35,237 bases of DNA from the IMG/VR virus record IMGVR_UViG_3300042301_004321, positions 1 through 35,237 of that record; one strand, given 5' to 3'. The position numbers and the translations under genes were made by a program. The stretch is from a virus. The notes under the pieces were generated by a model. It did no database searches. It was given only the letters and a program-made list of their open reading frames with translations, and had not been told where the DNA came from. The stretch's first letter is position 1. Every line of letters starts with the position of its first letter. Of the stretch, positions 4,946 to 13,210 are shown one piece after another.

Positions 4946-5470
4946 ATGGCAATTTATAAAGTAAAAGCAGAAGATAAAGCAGCGTTGTTAAATCGTTTAG
5001 AAAGACTAAACGTTAATATCAACTCAAACGATTTGAAAAATAAATCTGCATTCCAAAACGGAACTGTTGTAAATTATTTTGAATTGTCTGTTAACGATCC
5101 TGAACAAGAAGAAAAAATTAACTCTATATTAAACCAATCACCCGCAATAAATAAAATAAGCGAAATGGAAAACAAGAAAAAAATGACTAAAGACGAATTA
5201 AAAGAAATGGTTCGTCAAGAATTGCAAGCTGTATTAGCTGAAAAGAAGAAAGTTAAAGACGAAGATAAAAAAGAAAAAATTGATGAGAATGAAGATGTAA
5301 GTGAAAGTTTACTTGCTGATGCTGCTCCAATTTTAGCTACTTTACTTGGTGTAGGTGGTACTTTAGCAGCTTCAATCATTGCTGACTTAAGAAAAGCAAA
5401 AACTCCAGAAGAAAAGAAACAAGTATTACAAAGCGTTGCTAACCAAATCAGCAAATCTAAAGGTTTCTAA
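4946..5470 (+). CDS. Hypothetical, coiled-coil and hydrophobic C-terminal protein, 174 aa
   Basis: Not recognised as a family. Residues ~1-70 form an alpha/beta-like domain (MAIYKVKAEDKAALLNRLER). A highly charged helix follows (TKDELKEMVRQELQAVLAE, ~80-100), of the type often seen in T4-like virion proteins, then a Lys/Glu/Asp-rich linker. Near the end, ADAAPILATLLGVGGTLAAS is a hydrophobic Gly/Ala-rich helix. The frame opens earlier (4895), but the motif at 4930 and the A/T-rich leader favour ATG 4946. A strong terminator follows, making this a single late-type unit. A virion or prohead-core role is a reasonable guess; membrane insertion by the C-terminal helix is possible. Confidence 0.66.
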   Translation: MAIYKVKAEDKAALLNRLERLNVNINSNDLKNKSAFQNGTVVNYFELSVNDPEQEEKINSILNQSPAINKISEMENKKKMTKDELKEMVRQELQAVLAEKKKVKDEDKKEKIDENEDVSESLLADAAPILATLLGVGGTLAASIIADLRKAKTPEEKKQVLQSVANQISKSKGF

Positions 5471-5497
5471 TAACTCCTAGGTAAATTTATAATTATC

Positions 5498-5530
5498 GAG
5501 CGGCTTGTGAAAACAAGTCGCTCTTTCTTT
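5498..5530 (+). terminator. Rho-independent terminator with GAAA loop
   Basis: GAGCGGCTTGT (5498-5508) pairs with ACAAGTCGCTC (5513-5523), 11 bp with one wobble, closed by a GAAA tetraloop and followed by TTTCTTT. Promoter P12 starts right after it. Confidence 0.92.
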
Positions 5531-5532
5531 GG

Positions 5533-5559
5533 CTACACCATTTTCCGTTCGTACATTGA
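5533..5559 (+). promoter_or_regulatory. Early-type promoter P12 (sigma-factor operon)
   Basis: TACATTGAG (5552-5560) preceded by CG, identical in form to P4; TTTGG at 5528-5532 is a plausible upstream box. It lies 20 nt before ATG 5580 and drives the four-gene run that ends with the gp55-like gene. Confidence 0.62.
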
Positions 5560-5579
5560 GTATTAAAAATAATAAAATA

Positions 5580-5747
5580 ATGAGATACAAAGATCTACTA
5601 TTACAAAAAGTTGAGCAGTTGGACATCATGATTAACAACTTGAACCTACTTGCTAGAGAAGGACAAATCAATGATGGTCACTTCGAACAACTAAAAGACC
5701 AAATTGAGGAAATTCGTTATCAAATTTCATTAGAAAACGAAGACTAA
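5580..5747 (+). CDS. Small helical protein, 55 aa
   Basis: MRYKDLLLQKVEQLDIMINN and the remainder (QLKDQIEEIRYQISLENED) form two amphipathic helices with heptad-like hydrophobics, consistent with a helical hairpin or coiled coil. Not recognised. The start is set at ATG 5580 by promoter P12 and the A-rich leader; the frame is open to 5529, but that part carries the promoter. The next gene starts three bases after its stop, so the two are cotranscribed with the late sigma factor. Confidence 0.7.
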   Translation: MRYKDLLLQKVEQLDIMINNLNLLAREGQINDGHFEQLKDQIEEIRYQISLENED

Positions 5748-5750
5748 TAT

Positions 5751-5993
5751 ATGTTAAGTCAAGAATGGCAGGGCATATTACATTGGGTTAAAACAGAATT
5801 AAATGAGCCTCAACGCACTCAACTTCTTACGTTATGTGAGAAGTTTGAGGCGACCCAATTACCTAAGAAAACTTTTTTTAAACTCGAGACGGAAGCCAAA
5901 CCAAAGCGTCAATCTAAAAGAGATATACAGAATAAACTTATATCGGAAAACCCCAACGCAGATAATTTACAAAATATTTTAAAAGGATTTTAA
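5751..5993 (+). CDS. Hypothetical protein in sigma operon, 80 aa
   Basis: Not recognised. Residues 1-40 are helical (MLSQEWQGILHWVKTELNEP, then QRTQLLTLCEKFE), the middle is Lys-rich (PKRQSKRDIQNK), and the end NPNADNLQNILKGF is a short helix. A basic middle and small size would fit a nucleic-acid or RNA-polymerase accessory protein, but that is only suggested by its place before gp55. It is three bases after the previous stop and one base before the next start. Confidence 0.7.
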   Translation: MLSQEWQGILHWVKTELNEPQRTQLLTLCEKFEATQLPKKTFFKLETEAKPKRQSKRDIQNKLISENPNADNLQNILKGF

Positions 5994-5994
5994 T

Positions 5995-6282
5995 ATGGAA
6001 ATAATAATAGGAATATTAGGATTTATAATTATAGTTCTAGGTTTTACAACTTGGAATCTATTAATGAAGAATGAAAAAGCAGAAGATTTAATTAATGAAC
6101 AAGATACGTTAATTAATGATTTAACTTCTAGTGTAATTAAAATAGATGAAGTTATTACACAATTAGACTCATCAGGTGCATTTGAAAACGATGATGAAAT
6201 AGGAACATTTTTTGAACAAATAAAAAGTATGAGAGATACTTTATTAAACAATTTAGATAAAAAAGTAGAAAATAATGTATAA
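5995..6282 (+). CDS. Membrane-anchored coiled-coil protein, 95 aa
   Basis: Residues 2-21 (EIIIGILGFIIIVLGFTTW) form one N-terminal membrane helix. It is followed by a long charged helix (KAEDLINEQDTLINDLTSS) and an acidic stretch SSGAFENDDEIGTFFEQIK. From memory, T4-like marine and Bacteroidetes phages carry a short protein of this plan (hydrophobic anchor, then a coiled coil with a G-x-F-E-x-D-D-E-(I/V)-G-x-F-F motif) next to the late sigma gene. Its role is not known to me. It overlaps the start of the sigma gene by eight bases, so expression is probably coupled. Confidence 0.78.
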   Translation: MEIIIGILGFIIIVLGFTTWNLLMKNEKAEDLINEQDTLINDLTSSVIKIDEVITQLDSSGAFENDDEIGTFFEQIKSMRDTLLNNLDKKVENNV

Positions 6283-7069
6283 CGGATATTACGATAATGA
6301 TAATTTCGATGCTGCTAAGTTTTTAGATGAACAGATGGGTCCTGCTTTAACTAAGAAAGGAAACGTACGTAAACGTAAACCAAAGCAACCTAGAATATAT
6401 TTTACAGAGGATACAGAAAATGCGATTGTTGAATACTTATCACATACTGATCAAGATATTCGTAATAAAATATATAATACCCGTATTGCATATGGTTTTT
6501 ATAAATTAGCAGAAAATATTATCCATACATTTAAGTTTTATTATACTGATATGGATACGATTGAAGATCTAAAACATGAAGTAGTAGCATTTCTTCTTGA
6601 GAAACTCCACCTATATAACCAAGATAAAGGTAAAGCATATTCATATTTCGGTACTATTGCTAAACGTTATTTAATAGTTTACAACCAGAACAACTATAAG
6701 AAACTACAAGAAAAAGTAAATATGGACGAAGTAAACGATGAAAATGATATGTTCGTCGATAATAACATAGGTTTAGATGAGGAGAAGAATGAGCTTAATA
6801 TGTTTTTAGATCAATATGTTGCTTACATTGATAAGCACATTTATACTATATTTCCTAAACAACACGATGCACGAACAGCGGATGCTATTATTGAATTATT
6901 CCGTAAGAGAGAAAATTTAGAAATATTCAATAAAAAAGCATTATACATTTATATTCGTGAAATTACAGATGTTGATACACCTCAAATTACTAAGATCATT
7001 AAAAAATTAGATACAATACGTCTTAAATTATTTAGTGAATTTTATGAACATGGATATATCAAAATGTAA
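6275..7069 (+). CDS. 55: Late-transcription sigma factor, T4 gp55-like, 264 aa
   Basis: The region from IYFTEDTENAIVEYLSHTD (about residues 41-60) through RNKIYNTRIAYGFYKLAENI, HTFKFYYTDMDTIEDLKHE, and SYFGTIAKRYLIVYNQNNYK matches the conserved core of gp55 homologues, the sigma-70-related factor that lets host RNA polymerase read late promoters. This core corresponds to sigma region 2. T4 gp55 is about 185 aa; this one is longer, with a C-terminal extension after ~residue 155 that includes an acidic linker and a helical tail (LEIFNKKALYIYIREITDV). It is the last gene of a unit started by early-type promoter P12, and virion genes preceded by WATATTTAT follow directly, as expected for a late switch. 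In T4, gp33 and gp45 assist; they are not in this window. Confidence 0.9.
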   Translation: MYNGYYDNDNFDAAKFLDEQMGPALTKKGNVRKRKPKQPRIYFTEDTENAIVEYLSHTDQDIRNKIYNTRIAYGFYKLAENIIHTFKFYYTDMDTIEDLKHEVVAFLLEKLHLYNQDKGKAYSYFGTIAKRYLIVYNQNNYKKLQEKVNMDEVNDENDMFVDNNIGLDEEKNELNMFLDQYVAYIDKHIYTIFPKQHDARTADAIIELFRKRENLEIFNKKALYIYIREITDVDTPQITKIIKKLDTIRLKLFSEFYEHGYIKM

Positions 7070-7082
7070 CCTTTATTTTTTT

Positions 7083-7092
7083 CATATTTATA
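7083..7092 (+). promoter_or_regulatory. Late-type motif L2
   Basis: CATATTTATA, 21 nt before ATG 7114, at the head of the hub-wedge block. No -33 box visible. Confidence 0.62.
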
Positions 7093-7113
7093 CGTAAATA
7101 ACACATAAATATC

Positions 7114-7509
7114 ATGGAAAATTTCAACCAAGTCATATTTGGTAAAAAAACTTTCTCGGATTTATTGCAGGATATATATAAGACTACGAAAAAAACTGAG
7201 GATAGAATCGAAGAGCTAATCATGGCTCTTAAACCATTCATCAATACTCCAGCAGATGCTGTGATGATTGTTCCACTTATTAAGGAATATCTGGACGTTC
7301 AGGTAAAAAATAATGATCATTTAGTAAGAATGGCATCTGTTGTTCAGAGAGCCATGACTAACAGCGCTTCTGCTGGTAGTAGTGACTTATTAATTTCTGA
7401 AGAAGAAAAAGAACAATTATTACTTGAAGTTAAGAAAATGGGGGATGAAACAAAACAATTAGAACATATTGATACTAATGCTACTAAAATATTAGAAAAT
7501 GGCAATTAA
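7114..7509 (+). CDS. Conserved T4-like hypothetical preceding gp5, 131 aa
   Basis: A helical protein: KKTFSDLLQDIYKTTKKTED at the start, LKPFINTPADAVMIVPLIKE in the middle (residues ~43-62), and an acidic Lys/Glu-rich helix at the end. From memory, T4-like phages of SAR11 and related hosts carry a similar protein directly before the hub gene; no function is assigned. The last 11 bases overlap the gp5 gene, implying coupled translation and a stoichiometric role in baseplate hub assembly, either as structural subunit or chaperone. Leader and motif L2 support ATG 7114. Confidence 0.74.
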   Translation: MENFNQVIFGKKTFSDLLQDIYKTTKKTEDRIEELIMALKPFINTPADAVMIVPLIKEYLDVQVKNNDHLVRMASVVQRAMTNSASAGSSDLLISEEEKEQLLLEVKKMGDETKQLEHIDTNATKILENGN

Positions 7510-8683
7510 GTATGGTTTATCATCTATAACAAAATCACCTACAACATCATCATCTTCTCCCTTTAAATTTAAGGTTGGGAAGGTGTTTGCTACTGTTATG
7601 GATGAAAAAACTCCTTCTAAAAAGGTTTTTGATGAATGTGGGGGTTGGCAGGGAATAGGTACTGTTTTATTTAAACCTTATAATAGTAGTAGGAACGAAG
7701 ATAATTATATTGAAAACCAAACAAGCAAAACTGTATTAGGTTATTCAAAAGCTAAACCTCTTTTTCCAAATCAAAAATATTATCCTTTAAAAGGAGAATT
7801 AATCTTAATATTTTCTTTACCTTCAATAAACACACAAACAACAGATTCAAGTTCAACTCCATCATATTATTATATTACAAATATAAATTTATGGGGTAAT
7901 AATCATCAAAATGCTCAAACAGCAGATCCAGAAGCTCCTTTAGGTTTAGGTTTTGAGGAAAATCAATCTATTGAATCAATTTTACCTTTTGAAGGTGATT
8001 ATATACTTGAGGGAAGATTTGGAAATACTTTAAGATTTGGTTCTACGAATAAAATTAATACAGGAGAAAATTTTTGGAGTGATAGTGGAAAAAATGGTGA
8101 TCCTATTACTATTTTAGCTAATGGTCATAGTTTTGGCAGTGGTACGTTATATGTTGAAGATATTAATAAAGATGCTTCTGCTTTGTATTTAACATCTACT
8201 CAAAAGGTTCCATTAGAGGTATCTAAGACAAAATTAAATCCTCTTTCTACAACGACCCTACCAAACAAATATTTAGAAGGTTCTCAAGCAATTCTAACAT
8301 CTGATAGAGTTATTATAAATTCTAAAAAAGAAAATGTTTTAGTATTTGCTCAAAATAATATTGAATTATATACAAAAAATACTATTAGTTTAGATGCTGA
8401 TGATAAATTTGTAATTAATTCACCTACTATTTTATTAGGATTAAATGGTAGCTCAGTCCCTGAAGAACCAGTACTATTAGGTAATGAAACTATTAAATTA
8501 TTAAACTCATTACTTACAAGTTTATCTTCATTTAGTACTATATGCTCTTCAGCATTAAATGGATCTAAAGGTAGTCCTATAACTCAACTTAATACTGCCG
8601 CCAGAGGGTTAAAAGAATCAGTAGATAATTTAATCCCTAAATTAGAAAAAATTAAATCACAGAAAGTAAGAGTAGCAAAATAA
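7499..8683 (+). CDS. 5: Baseplate hub protein gp5-like, lysozyme domain absent, 394 aa
   Basis: The middle segment FEGDYILEGRFGNTLRFGS (about residues 164-182), followed by NGDPITILANG and LYVEDINKDASALYLTS, is the conserved signature of gp5-type hub proteins in T4-like phages. The N-terminal ~160 residues would hold the OB-fold. The C-terminal ~150 residues (SDRVIINSKKENVLVFAQN, KNTISLDADDKFVINSPTI) are the short repeated strands of the triple beta-helix needle. T4 gp5 (575 aa) has a lysozyme domain between these parts. Here there is no space for it, as in the shorter cyanophage versions I recall, and a separate GH19 enzyme lies downstream. It acts as the trimeric puncturing device under the tail tube. 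Confidence 0.82.
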   Translation: MAIKYGLSSITKSPTTSSSSPFKFKVGKVFATVMDEKTPSKKVFDECGGWQGIGTVLFKPYNSSRNEDNYIENQTSKTVLGYSKAKPLFPNQKYYPLKGELILIFSLPSINTQTTDSSSTPSYYYITNINLWGNNHQNAQTADPEAPLGLGFEENQSIESILPFEGDYILEGRFGNTLRFGSTNKINTGENFWSDSGKNGDPITILANGHSFGSGTLYVEDINKDASALYLTSTQKVPLEVSKTKLNPLSTTTLPNKYLEGSQAILTSDRVIINSKKENVLVFAQNNIELYTKNTISLDADDKFVINSPTILLGLNGSSVPEEPVLLGNETIKLLNSLLTSLSSFSTICSSALNGSKGSPITQLNTAARGLKESVDNLIPKLEKIKSQKVRVAK

Positions 8684-9966
8684 TGTCTAATACAATCAAC
8701 ATATCAGGGTTAGCATCTAATGCATCAGCCGCTAAAAATAAATTAGAATCTCTTAAAAATATAAATGTAGAGAAATTAGCAAAAGATAAGCTAAAACAAC
8801 TAACAACAAGCCCTATTCAACGTATTTTAAACGATATTGAAGAAGCTAAAAGTAAAGTTGAAACTTTAAAAACAGATACTTTTGGTAAATTTGCAGATTT
8901 AGATAAACGTATTGAGAATAAGTCAATTACTAGGGAAGAGGCTGATAGGATTAAGCAAATTGTACAAGGTAATTTTGATAAGGAACAAGAAGAATTACAA
9001 GATTTTATAGCTGATAAAACAGAGGATTATCAAAAATTAATTAGTAATAGTAAAGAAGCAATTAATGCTAAATTAAAATTAGCAGATGAAAAAATTAAAG
9101 GTATTTTAAGGAAAAGTCATAAAAGAGTTAAAGGCAAAAATGCTAAAATAATAAAAGATTTATTAAGAGGAGCATTAAATGCCGCTAAAAAGAATCCTGT
9201 TCCTATAATCATGGCTTCTTTAACTATAACTTGTCAACTAGTTTCAGTAAGAAATAAAAGAATTGAAGAATTAGTTGATAATGTTAATAGTGTTATTGAT
9301 AATATTCAATCTAAAGAAGACGTTAAAAAAGCAACTTTATTAAGAAATAATGCTATTAGAATTATAAATGAAAATGAAGCTAAAATTAATTCAATAAAGA
9401 GTATTTTAGAAAGAATTTCACTTATATTATCTATATTAGATATCATATTAGTATTAGCTGATGTACTTTTACCATTACCAACACCCCCAGGACCTTTACC
9501 TGATATTGTAACCCCAGCTAAAGAAAAATTTAGAAAAAAATATGAATTAGCTGTTGAAATATTAACTGGGTTATTAGCTGCTATTTCTATTATAAGATTA
9601 TTATTAGACAGAATTATTGAAGAATTAGAAGAACAAAAAGAAAGACTTAAAGAAATTGATAAATTTTTTGACGAGCCTTCAAATCTATCGGCATTTGATA
9701 GAACTGATTTAGATGCAGTTTTACAAACATTATCACCATCAGGAAACTTAGGTACTATAGATTCGGGTTATAAAGGATTTACATTTGCTATAAAAGAAGA
9801 AAACGATTCAAGATTCGTCGTGGCTGGAAATTCTCGTCGTTATGCGGTTGCTTTAAATCGAGATAAGAATGAAGTATTACAATCTCAACGTTCTTTTACA
9901 CTAGACCCTGACATTCTTATTGAAGAACTTAAATTAATCATAGATCAACAAAATCTTAAAGCTTAA
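8683..9966 (+). CDS. Virion protein with coiled coils and membrane-like segments, 427 aa
   Basis: It starts on a TAATG overlap with gp5. Residues 1-160 are Lys/Glu-rich helices with coiled-coil character. NPVPIIMASLTITCQLVSV (~170-188), ISLILSILDIILVLADVLL (~244-262, followed by the Pro-rich PLPTPPGPLPD) and VEILTGLLAAISIIRLLL (~292-309) are hydrophobic enough for membrane insertion. A compact C-terminal domain ends with YKGFTFAIKEE and a strand/helix region to NLKA. No family name is certain. The position between gp5 and gp25 suggests a hub, tail-tip or tape-associated role. The hydrophobic helices hint that it could enter the host membrane during DNA injection; that part is inference. Confidence 0.72.
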   Translation: MSNTINISGLASNASAAKNKLESLKNINVEKLAKDKLKQLTTSPIQRILNDIEEAKSKVETLKTDTFGKFADLDKRIENKSITREEADRIKQIVQGNFDKEQEELQDFIADKTEDYQKLISNSKEAINAKLKLADEKIKGILRKSHKRVKGKNAKIIKDLLRGALNAAKKNPVPIIMASLTITCQLVSVRNKRIEELVDNVNSVIDNIQSKEDVKKATLLRNNAIRIINENEAKINSIKSILERISLILSILDIILVLADVLLPLPTPPGPLPDIVTPAKEKFRKKYELAVEILTGLLAAISIIRLLLDRIIEELEEQKERLKEIDKFFDEPSNLSAFDRTDLDAVLQTLSPSGNLGTIDSGYKGFTFAIKEENDSRFVVAGNSRRYAVALNRDKNEVLQSQRSFTLDPDILIEELKLIIDQQNLKA

Positions 9967-9973
9967 TATTTAT
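9965..9973 (+). promoter_or_regulatory. Late-type motif L3
   Basis: AATATTTAT overlapping the stop codon of the previous gene, only four bases before ATG 9978. If the TSS lies 5-6 nt downstream, as for T4 late promoters, the message would be leaderless. Confidence 0.52.
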
Positions 9974-9977
9974 TATT

Positions 9978-10334
9978 ATGGATGCTAAACAATTCAAATC
10001 AGTTATTAAAGAAGCAGTTCGCGAAGCAGTTCGTGAAGAAATTGGCTTAATGTTATTGGAACAATTAAAAAGTGGAAATGCTGTACAAAGTAAACCACTT
10101 ACTGAAAATCGTTCATTATCATTTGATAGTGGGGATGTTCATAGTGTTGGAATGAGATCACAAGTTGGTAACAAAATGGCAGAAATGTTCGGAATGCCAG
10201 CAGGTGCTAAACCTCAATCAAAAAACCTACAAGTAGATCCAAATAGTGATAACCCATTTGCTGCTTTTATTAATGATACTGCTAATAACCTTAGTCCTCA
10301 AGAAATGAGACAAATGTTACAATCACAAGGATAA
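9978..10334 (+). CDS. Hypothetical virion-block protein, 118 aa
   Basis: The first ~32 residues (MDAKQFKSVIKEAVREAVRE, then EIGLMLLEQLK) are a strong amphipathic helix of the type (I/V)-R-E-E common at the start of T4-like virion-associated proteins. The rest is low-complexity, Asn/Ser/Pro-rich, ending NLSPQEMRQMLQSQ, a short helix. Function unknown; likely a small baseplate or assembly factor, because it is fused by a TAATG overlap to the gp25 gene. Confidence 0.7.
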   Translation: MDAKQFKSVIKEAVREAVREEIGLMLLEQLKSGNAVQSKPLTENRSLSFDSGDVHSVGMRSQVGNKMAEMFGMPAGAKPQSKNLQVDPNSDNPFAAFINDTANNLSPQEMRQMLQSQG

Positions 10335-10744
10335 TGCCTACACCAAGAATATATCGTGTTGATCCTAGAGATTTGCAAAAAAATATTGCAATTGGTCTTA
10401 GTATTCCTTTTAATAAGTTCTCTGCTTTTAAAAGCACGTATAGTACTAAAGAACAGGTAAAATATAATTTAATTAATCTTTTATTAACTAATAAAGGTGA
10501 AAGAGTTGAAAATCCTGAATTTGGTTGTGATATTAAAAAGTCTATATTTGATTTTATCAACACGGATAATATTAATAAAATTAATAATAACATAAGGGTT
10601 GGTGTACAAACATTTATACCTGAAATAAATTTAGAAAACGTAATCATTACCCCTGAACCAGATCAAAACTATGTAAATGTAAAAGTTGAATATAGTATGA
10701 GAATATCAGGAGAAGCGGATGAAATACAAATTAACTTTGAATAA
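10334..10744 (+). CDS. 25: Baseplate wedge subunit gp25-like, 136 aa
   Basis: The central signature NLINLLLTNKGERVENPEFG (residues ~46-65), followed by CDIKKSIFDFIN, is typical of gp25/GpW-gp25 family wedge proteins, and the C-terminal strands (VNVKVEYSMRISGEADEIQI) complete the fold. Length is close to T4 gp25 (132 aa). In T4, gp25 joins the (gp6)2-gp7 heterotrimer core and forms the start of the sheath; the next gene here is gp6, joined by a TAATG overlap, so stoichiometric coupling is likely. Old annotations call this family lysozyme-like, but it has no such activity that I would infer. Confidence 0.93.
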   Translation: MPTPRIYRVDPRDLQKNIAIGLSIPFNKFSAFKSTYSTKEQVKYNLINLLLTNKGERVENPEFGCDIKKSIFDFINTDNINKINNNIRVGVQTFIPEINLENVIITPEPDQNYVNVKVEYSMRISGEADEIQINFE

Positions 10745-12573
10745 TGTCTGAAACAAAAAACATATCGTATTTAAACAAAAGTTTTAGTGATTTTAAATCA
10801 ACTTTGATTAATCATGCTAAGACTTATTTCCCTACAGTACATAATGATTTTTCAGATGCATCACCAGGAATGATGTTTATTGAAATGGCTTCTTATGTAG
10901 GAGACGTTTTATCTTTTTATCTAGACACTCAATTCCAAGAAAATTTACTCTTATACACAAAAGAAAAAAGCAATGCTTTATCTTTAGCTTATGCTTTGGG
11001 GTATAGACCTAAAATGTCATATGCTTCATATGTTGATTTACAAATGTCTCAAAGAGTACCTTTGATTACAAATTTATTAAACAATACACAAATTCCAGAT
11101 AGTAATTATTATATGATAATTCCTGAGAATAGTGTTGTTGAAAGTATAAATGGTGTAAAATTTTTAACTACTGAATTGGTTGATTTTTCTAAAGAAGAAA
11201 ATAGAACTATATTCTTTGAAAACACAGGATTTGCTAGAGTTACAAAAACCGTAAAAGCAATCTCAGCAGAAATTAAAACAACTACTGTTGATTTTGGACA
11301 AACCCCACAAAAATTCACAAGTACTACTATATCTGATAATCGAATATTAAATATATTACAAGTAACCGATAGTACAAATGGAATTTGGTATGAAGTACCA
11401 TATTTAGCGCAACAAGGTATCCCACAAAGAGCAACAAACCCAACTTATAATACAGATTCTATTCCGTATTTATTAAGTTATATAGAATCACCTAAAAGAT
11501 TTGTTACTAGATTTAAAGAAAATGGCGATTTAGAATTACAATTTGGAGCAGGTATTAATTCATCTTCAGATTCTTCTATATTACCTAATCCAAATAATTT
11601 AAGTATTGGTATAGATGCTAACGTATATGACCCAGCTAATTCATTTAATAAAGCAACCGTAGTAACTACTAGAGAATATGGATTAGCACCAACAGGTGTT
11701 TTAACTATAAAATATCTTGTAGGTGGTGGTGTTGCTTCTAATATTTCATCTAATGAAATCGTAAATAGAAAGTTTAATTTAGCTGATATTACTTTTAATG
11801 GTAATGTAACATCTCCACAAAACACTGATATTTTTAATAGTATGATTATAACTAATCCTGAACCTGCGGTTGGGGGTAGAGATGAAGATACTGTTGAAGA
11901 AATTAGACAAAATACCCTTTATTCATTCTCTTCTCAAAATAGAGTAGTAACTAAAGAAGATTACATTAATAGAGTACTTAGCATGCCTAGTCATTTTGGT
12001 TCTGTAGCTAAAGTATATGCAATTAATGATTTTGCTCTATCTCAAAATTCAGGAAATGATCGTTTATTAGATAATAACCCACTATCTATTAGTTTATATA
12101 CTTTAGGATATAACGCTAATAAACAATTAATCATGCCATCTTCTGTATTAAAAAATAACATTAAAAATTATTTATCACAGTATAGAATGGCCACTGATGC
12201 TATTAATATTAAAAATGCTTATTATCTTAATATAGGTATTAATTTTGATATTTCTGTTTTACCAACGTTTAATAATAAAGAAGTATTAAGTAATTGTATA
12301 AAAGCATTAAAAGATAAATTTAGCATTGAAAATATGCAAATAAATAAACCATTAGTTATATCTGATGTAAATTCAACTTTATTACAAGTTAGAGGAGTTC
12401 AATCAATATCTAAGGTTGAAATTGTAAATAAATCTGGAGGTAATTATTCTCCATATAGCTATGATATTAATGGTGCTATTAGAAATAATATATTGTATCC
12501 TTCATTAGACCCATCTATATTTGAAATCAGATTCCCAGATATAGATATACAAGGAAGAATTGTAACTTTATAA
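10744..12573 (+). CDS. 6: Baseplate wedge subunit gp6-like, 609 aa
   Basis: The N-terminus has the hallmark DASPGMMFIEMASYVGDVLS (residues ~38-57) followed by FYLDTQFQENLLLYTKEKSN and LAYALGYRP, typical of T4 gp6 and the Baseplate_J family. PAVGGRDEDTVEEIRQNTLY and TKEDYINRVLSMPSHFGSVA (~375-420) form the conserved central J-like part, and the C-terminus includes a YLNIGINFDISVLPTF strand region. T4 gp6 is 660 aa, so the length fits. Two gp6 copies form the fastener of each wedge around gp25 and gp7. It lies immediately after gp25; the lysin gene follows 12 nt later. Confidence 0.93.
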   Translation: MSETKNISYLNKSFSDFKSTLINHAKTYFPTVHNDFSDASPGMMFIEMASYVGDVLSFYLDTQFQENLLLYTKEKSNALSLAYALGYRPKMSYASYVDLQMSQRVPLITNLLNNTQIPDSNYYMIIPENSVVESINGVKFLTTELVDFSKEENRTIFFENTGFARVTKTVKAISAEIKTTTVDFGQTPQKFTSTTISDNRILNILQVTDSTNGIWYEVPYLAQQGIPQRATNPTYNTDSIPYLLSYIESPKRFVTRFKENGDLELQFGAGINSSSDSSILPNPNNLSIGIDANVYDPANSFNKATVVTTREYGLAPTGVLTIKYLVGGGVASNISSNEIVNRKFNLADITFNGNVTSPQNTDIFNSMIITNPEPAVGGRDEDTVEEIRQNTLYSFSSQNRVVTKEDYINRVLSMPSHFGSVAKVYAINDFALSQNSGNDRLLDNNPLSISLYTLGYNANKQLIMPSSVLKNNIKNYLSQYRMATDAINIKNAYYLNIGINFDISVLPTFNNKEVLSNCIKALKDKFSIENMQINKPLVISDVNSTLLQVRGVQSISKVEIVNKSGGNYSPYSYDINGAIRNNILYPSLDPSIFEIRFPDIDIQGRIVTL

Positions 12574-12585
12574 ATTAAATAAAAT

Positions 12586-13185
12586 ATGAACCTAGAAAAA
12601 TTAAAAGGACACATTCCCGAGGCGGTCATAGCCCAAATTCCAGGAGTTATGGAAAAATTCCAAATAAATACTCCATTAAGATTAGCTCATTTCTTAGCAC
12701 AATGTGGTCATGAATCAGGTGGATTTAGACTAACAAAAGAAAATTTGAATTACAGTGCTAAAGGATTAACAAACACATTTAGAAAATATTTTCCAACAGA
12801 AGCATCAGCTGCGGCATATGCTAGAAAACCTGAAAAAATTGCTAACAAGGTTTACGGTAATAGAATGGGTAATGGACCTGAATCTTCTGGTGATGGTGCT
12901 AAATTCTGTGGCCGTGGTTATATTCAATTAACAGGAAAAGACAATTATACTGCATTTGGTAAATCTATTAATGAAGACTTAATATCAGACCCAACAGTAG
13001 TAGCAGGAAAATATGCTTTACTATCAGCTGCATGGTTCTTCAGTAAAAATGGTTTACATAAATTAGCAGATGGTGGTGCAACTGATGCAGTTGTTACACA
13101 AATCACTAAGCGTGTTAACGGTGGAACTATTGGATTAGCAGATAGAATTAAACACTTTAAAGAATATCATGCATTATTAGCATAA
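12586..13185 (+). CDS. GH19 chitinase-like lysin, 199 aa
   Basis: HFLAQCGHESGGF (residues 35-47) holds the first catalytic Glu (E43); GNRMGNGPESSGDGAKF (91-107) with E99 and GRGYIQLTGKDNY (109-121) complete the glycoside hydrolase 19 core used by many phages as peptidoglycan lysin. It lacks a signal peptide, cell-wall-binding domain or membrane anchor, so it is a single-domain muralytic enzyme. It sits inside the baseplate unit just after gp6 and directly before a strong terminator. As gp5 here lacks a lysozyme domain, this enzyme could be the virion-associated lysin; a standard endolysin role is equally possible. No holin is adjacent. Confidence 0.92.
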   Translation: MNLEKLKGHIPEAVIAQIPGVMEKFQINTPLRLAHFLAQCGHESGGFRLTKENLNYSAKGLTNTFRKYFPTEASAAAYARKPEKIANKVYGNRMGNGPESSGDGAKFCGRGYIQLTGKDNYTAFGKSINEDLISDPTVVAGKYALLSAAWFFSKNGLHKLADGGATDAVVTQITKRVNGGTIGLADRIKHFKEYHALLA

Positions 13186-13210
13186 TATTTTAAATAACAC
13201 ATAATTAAAT

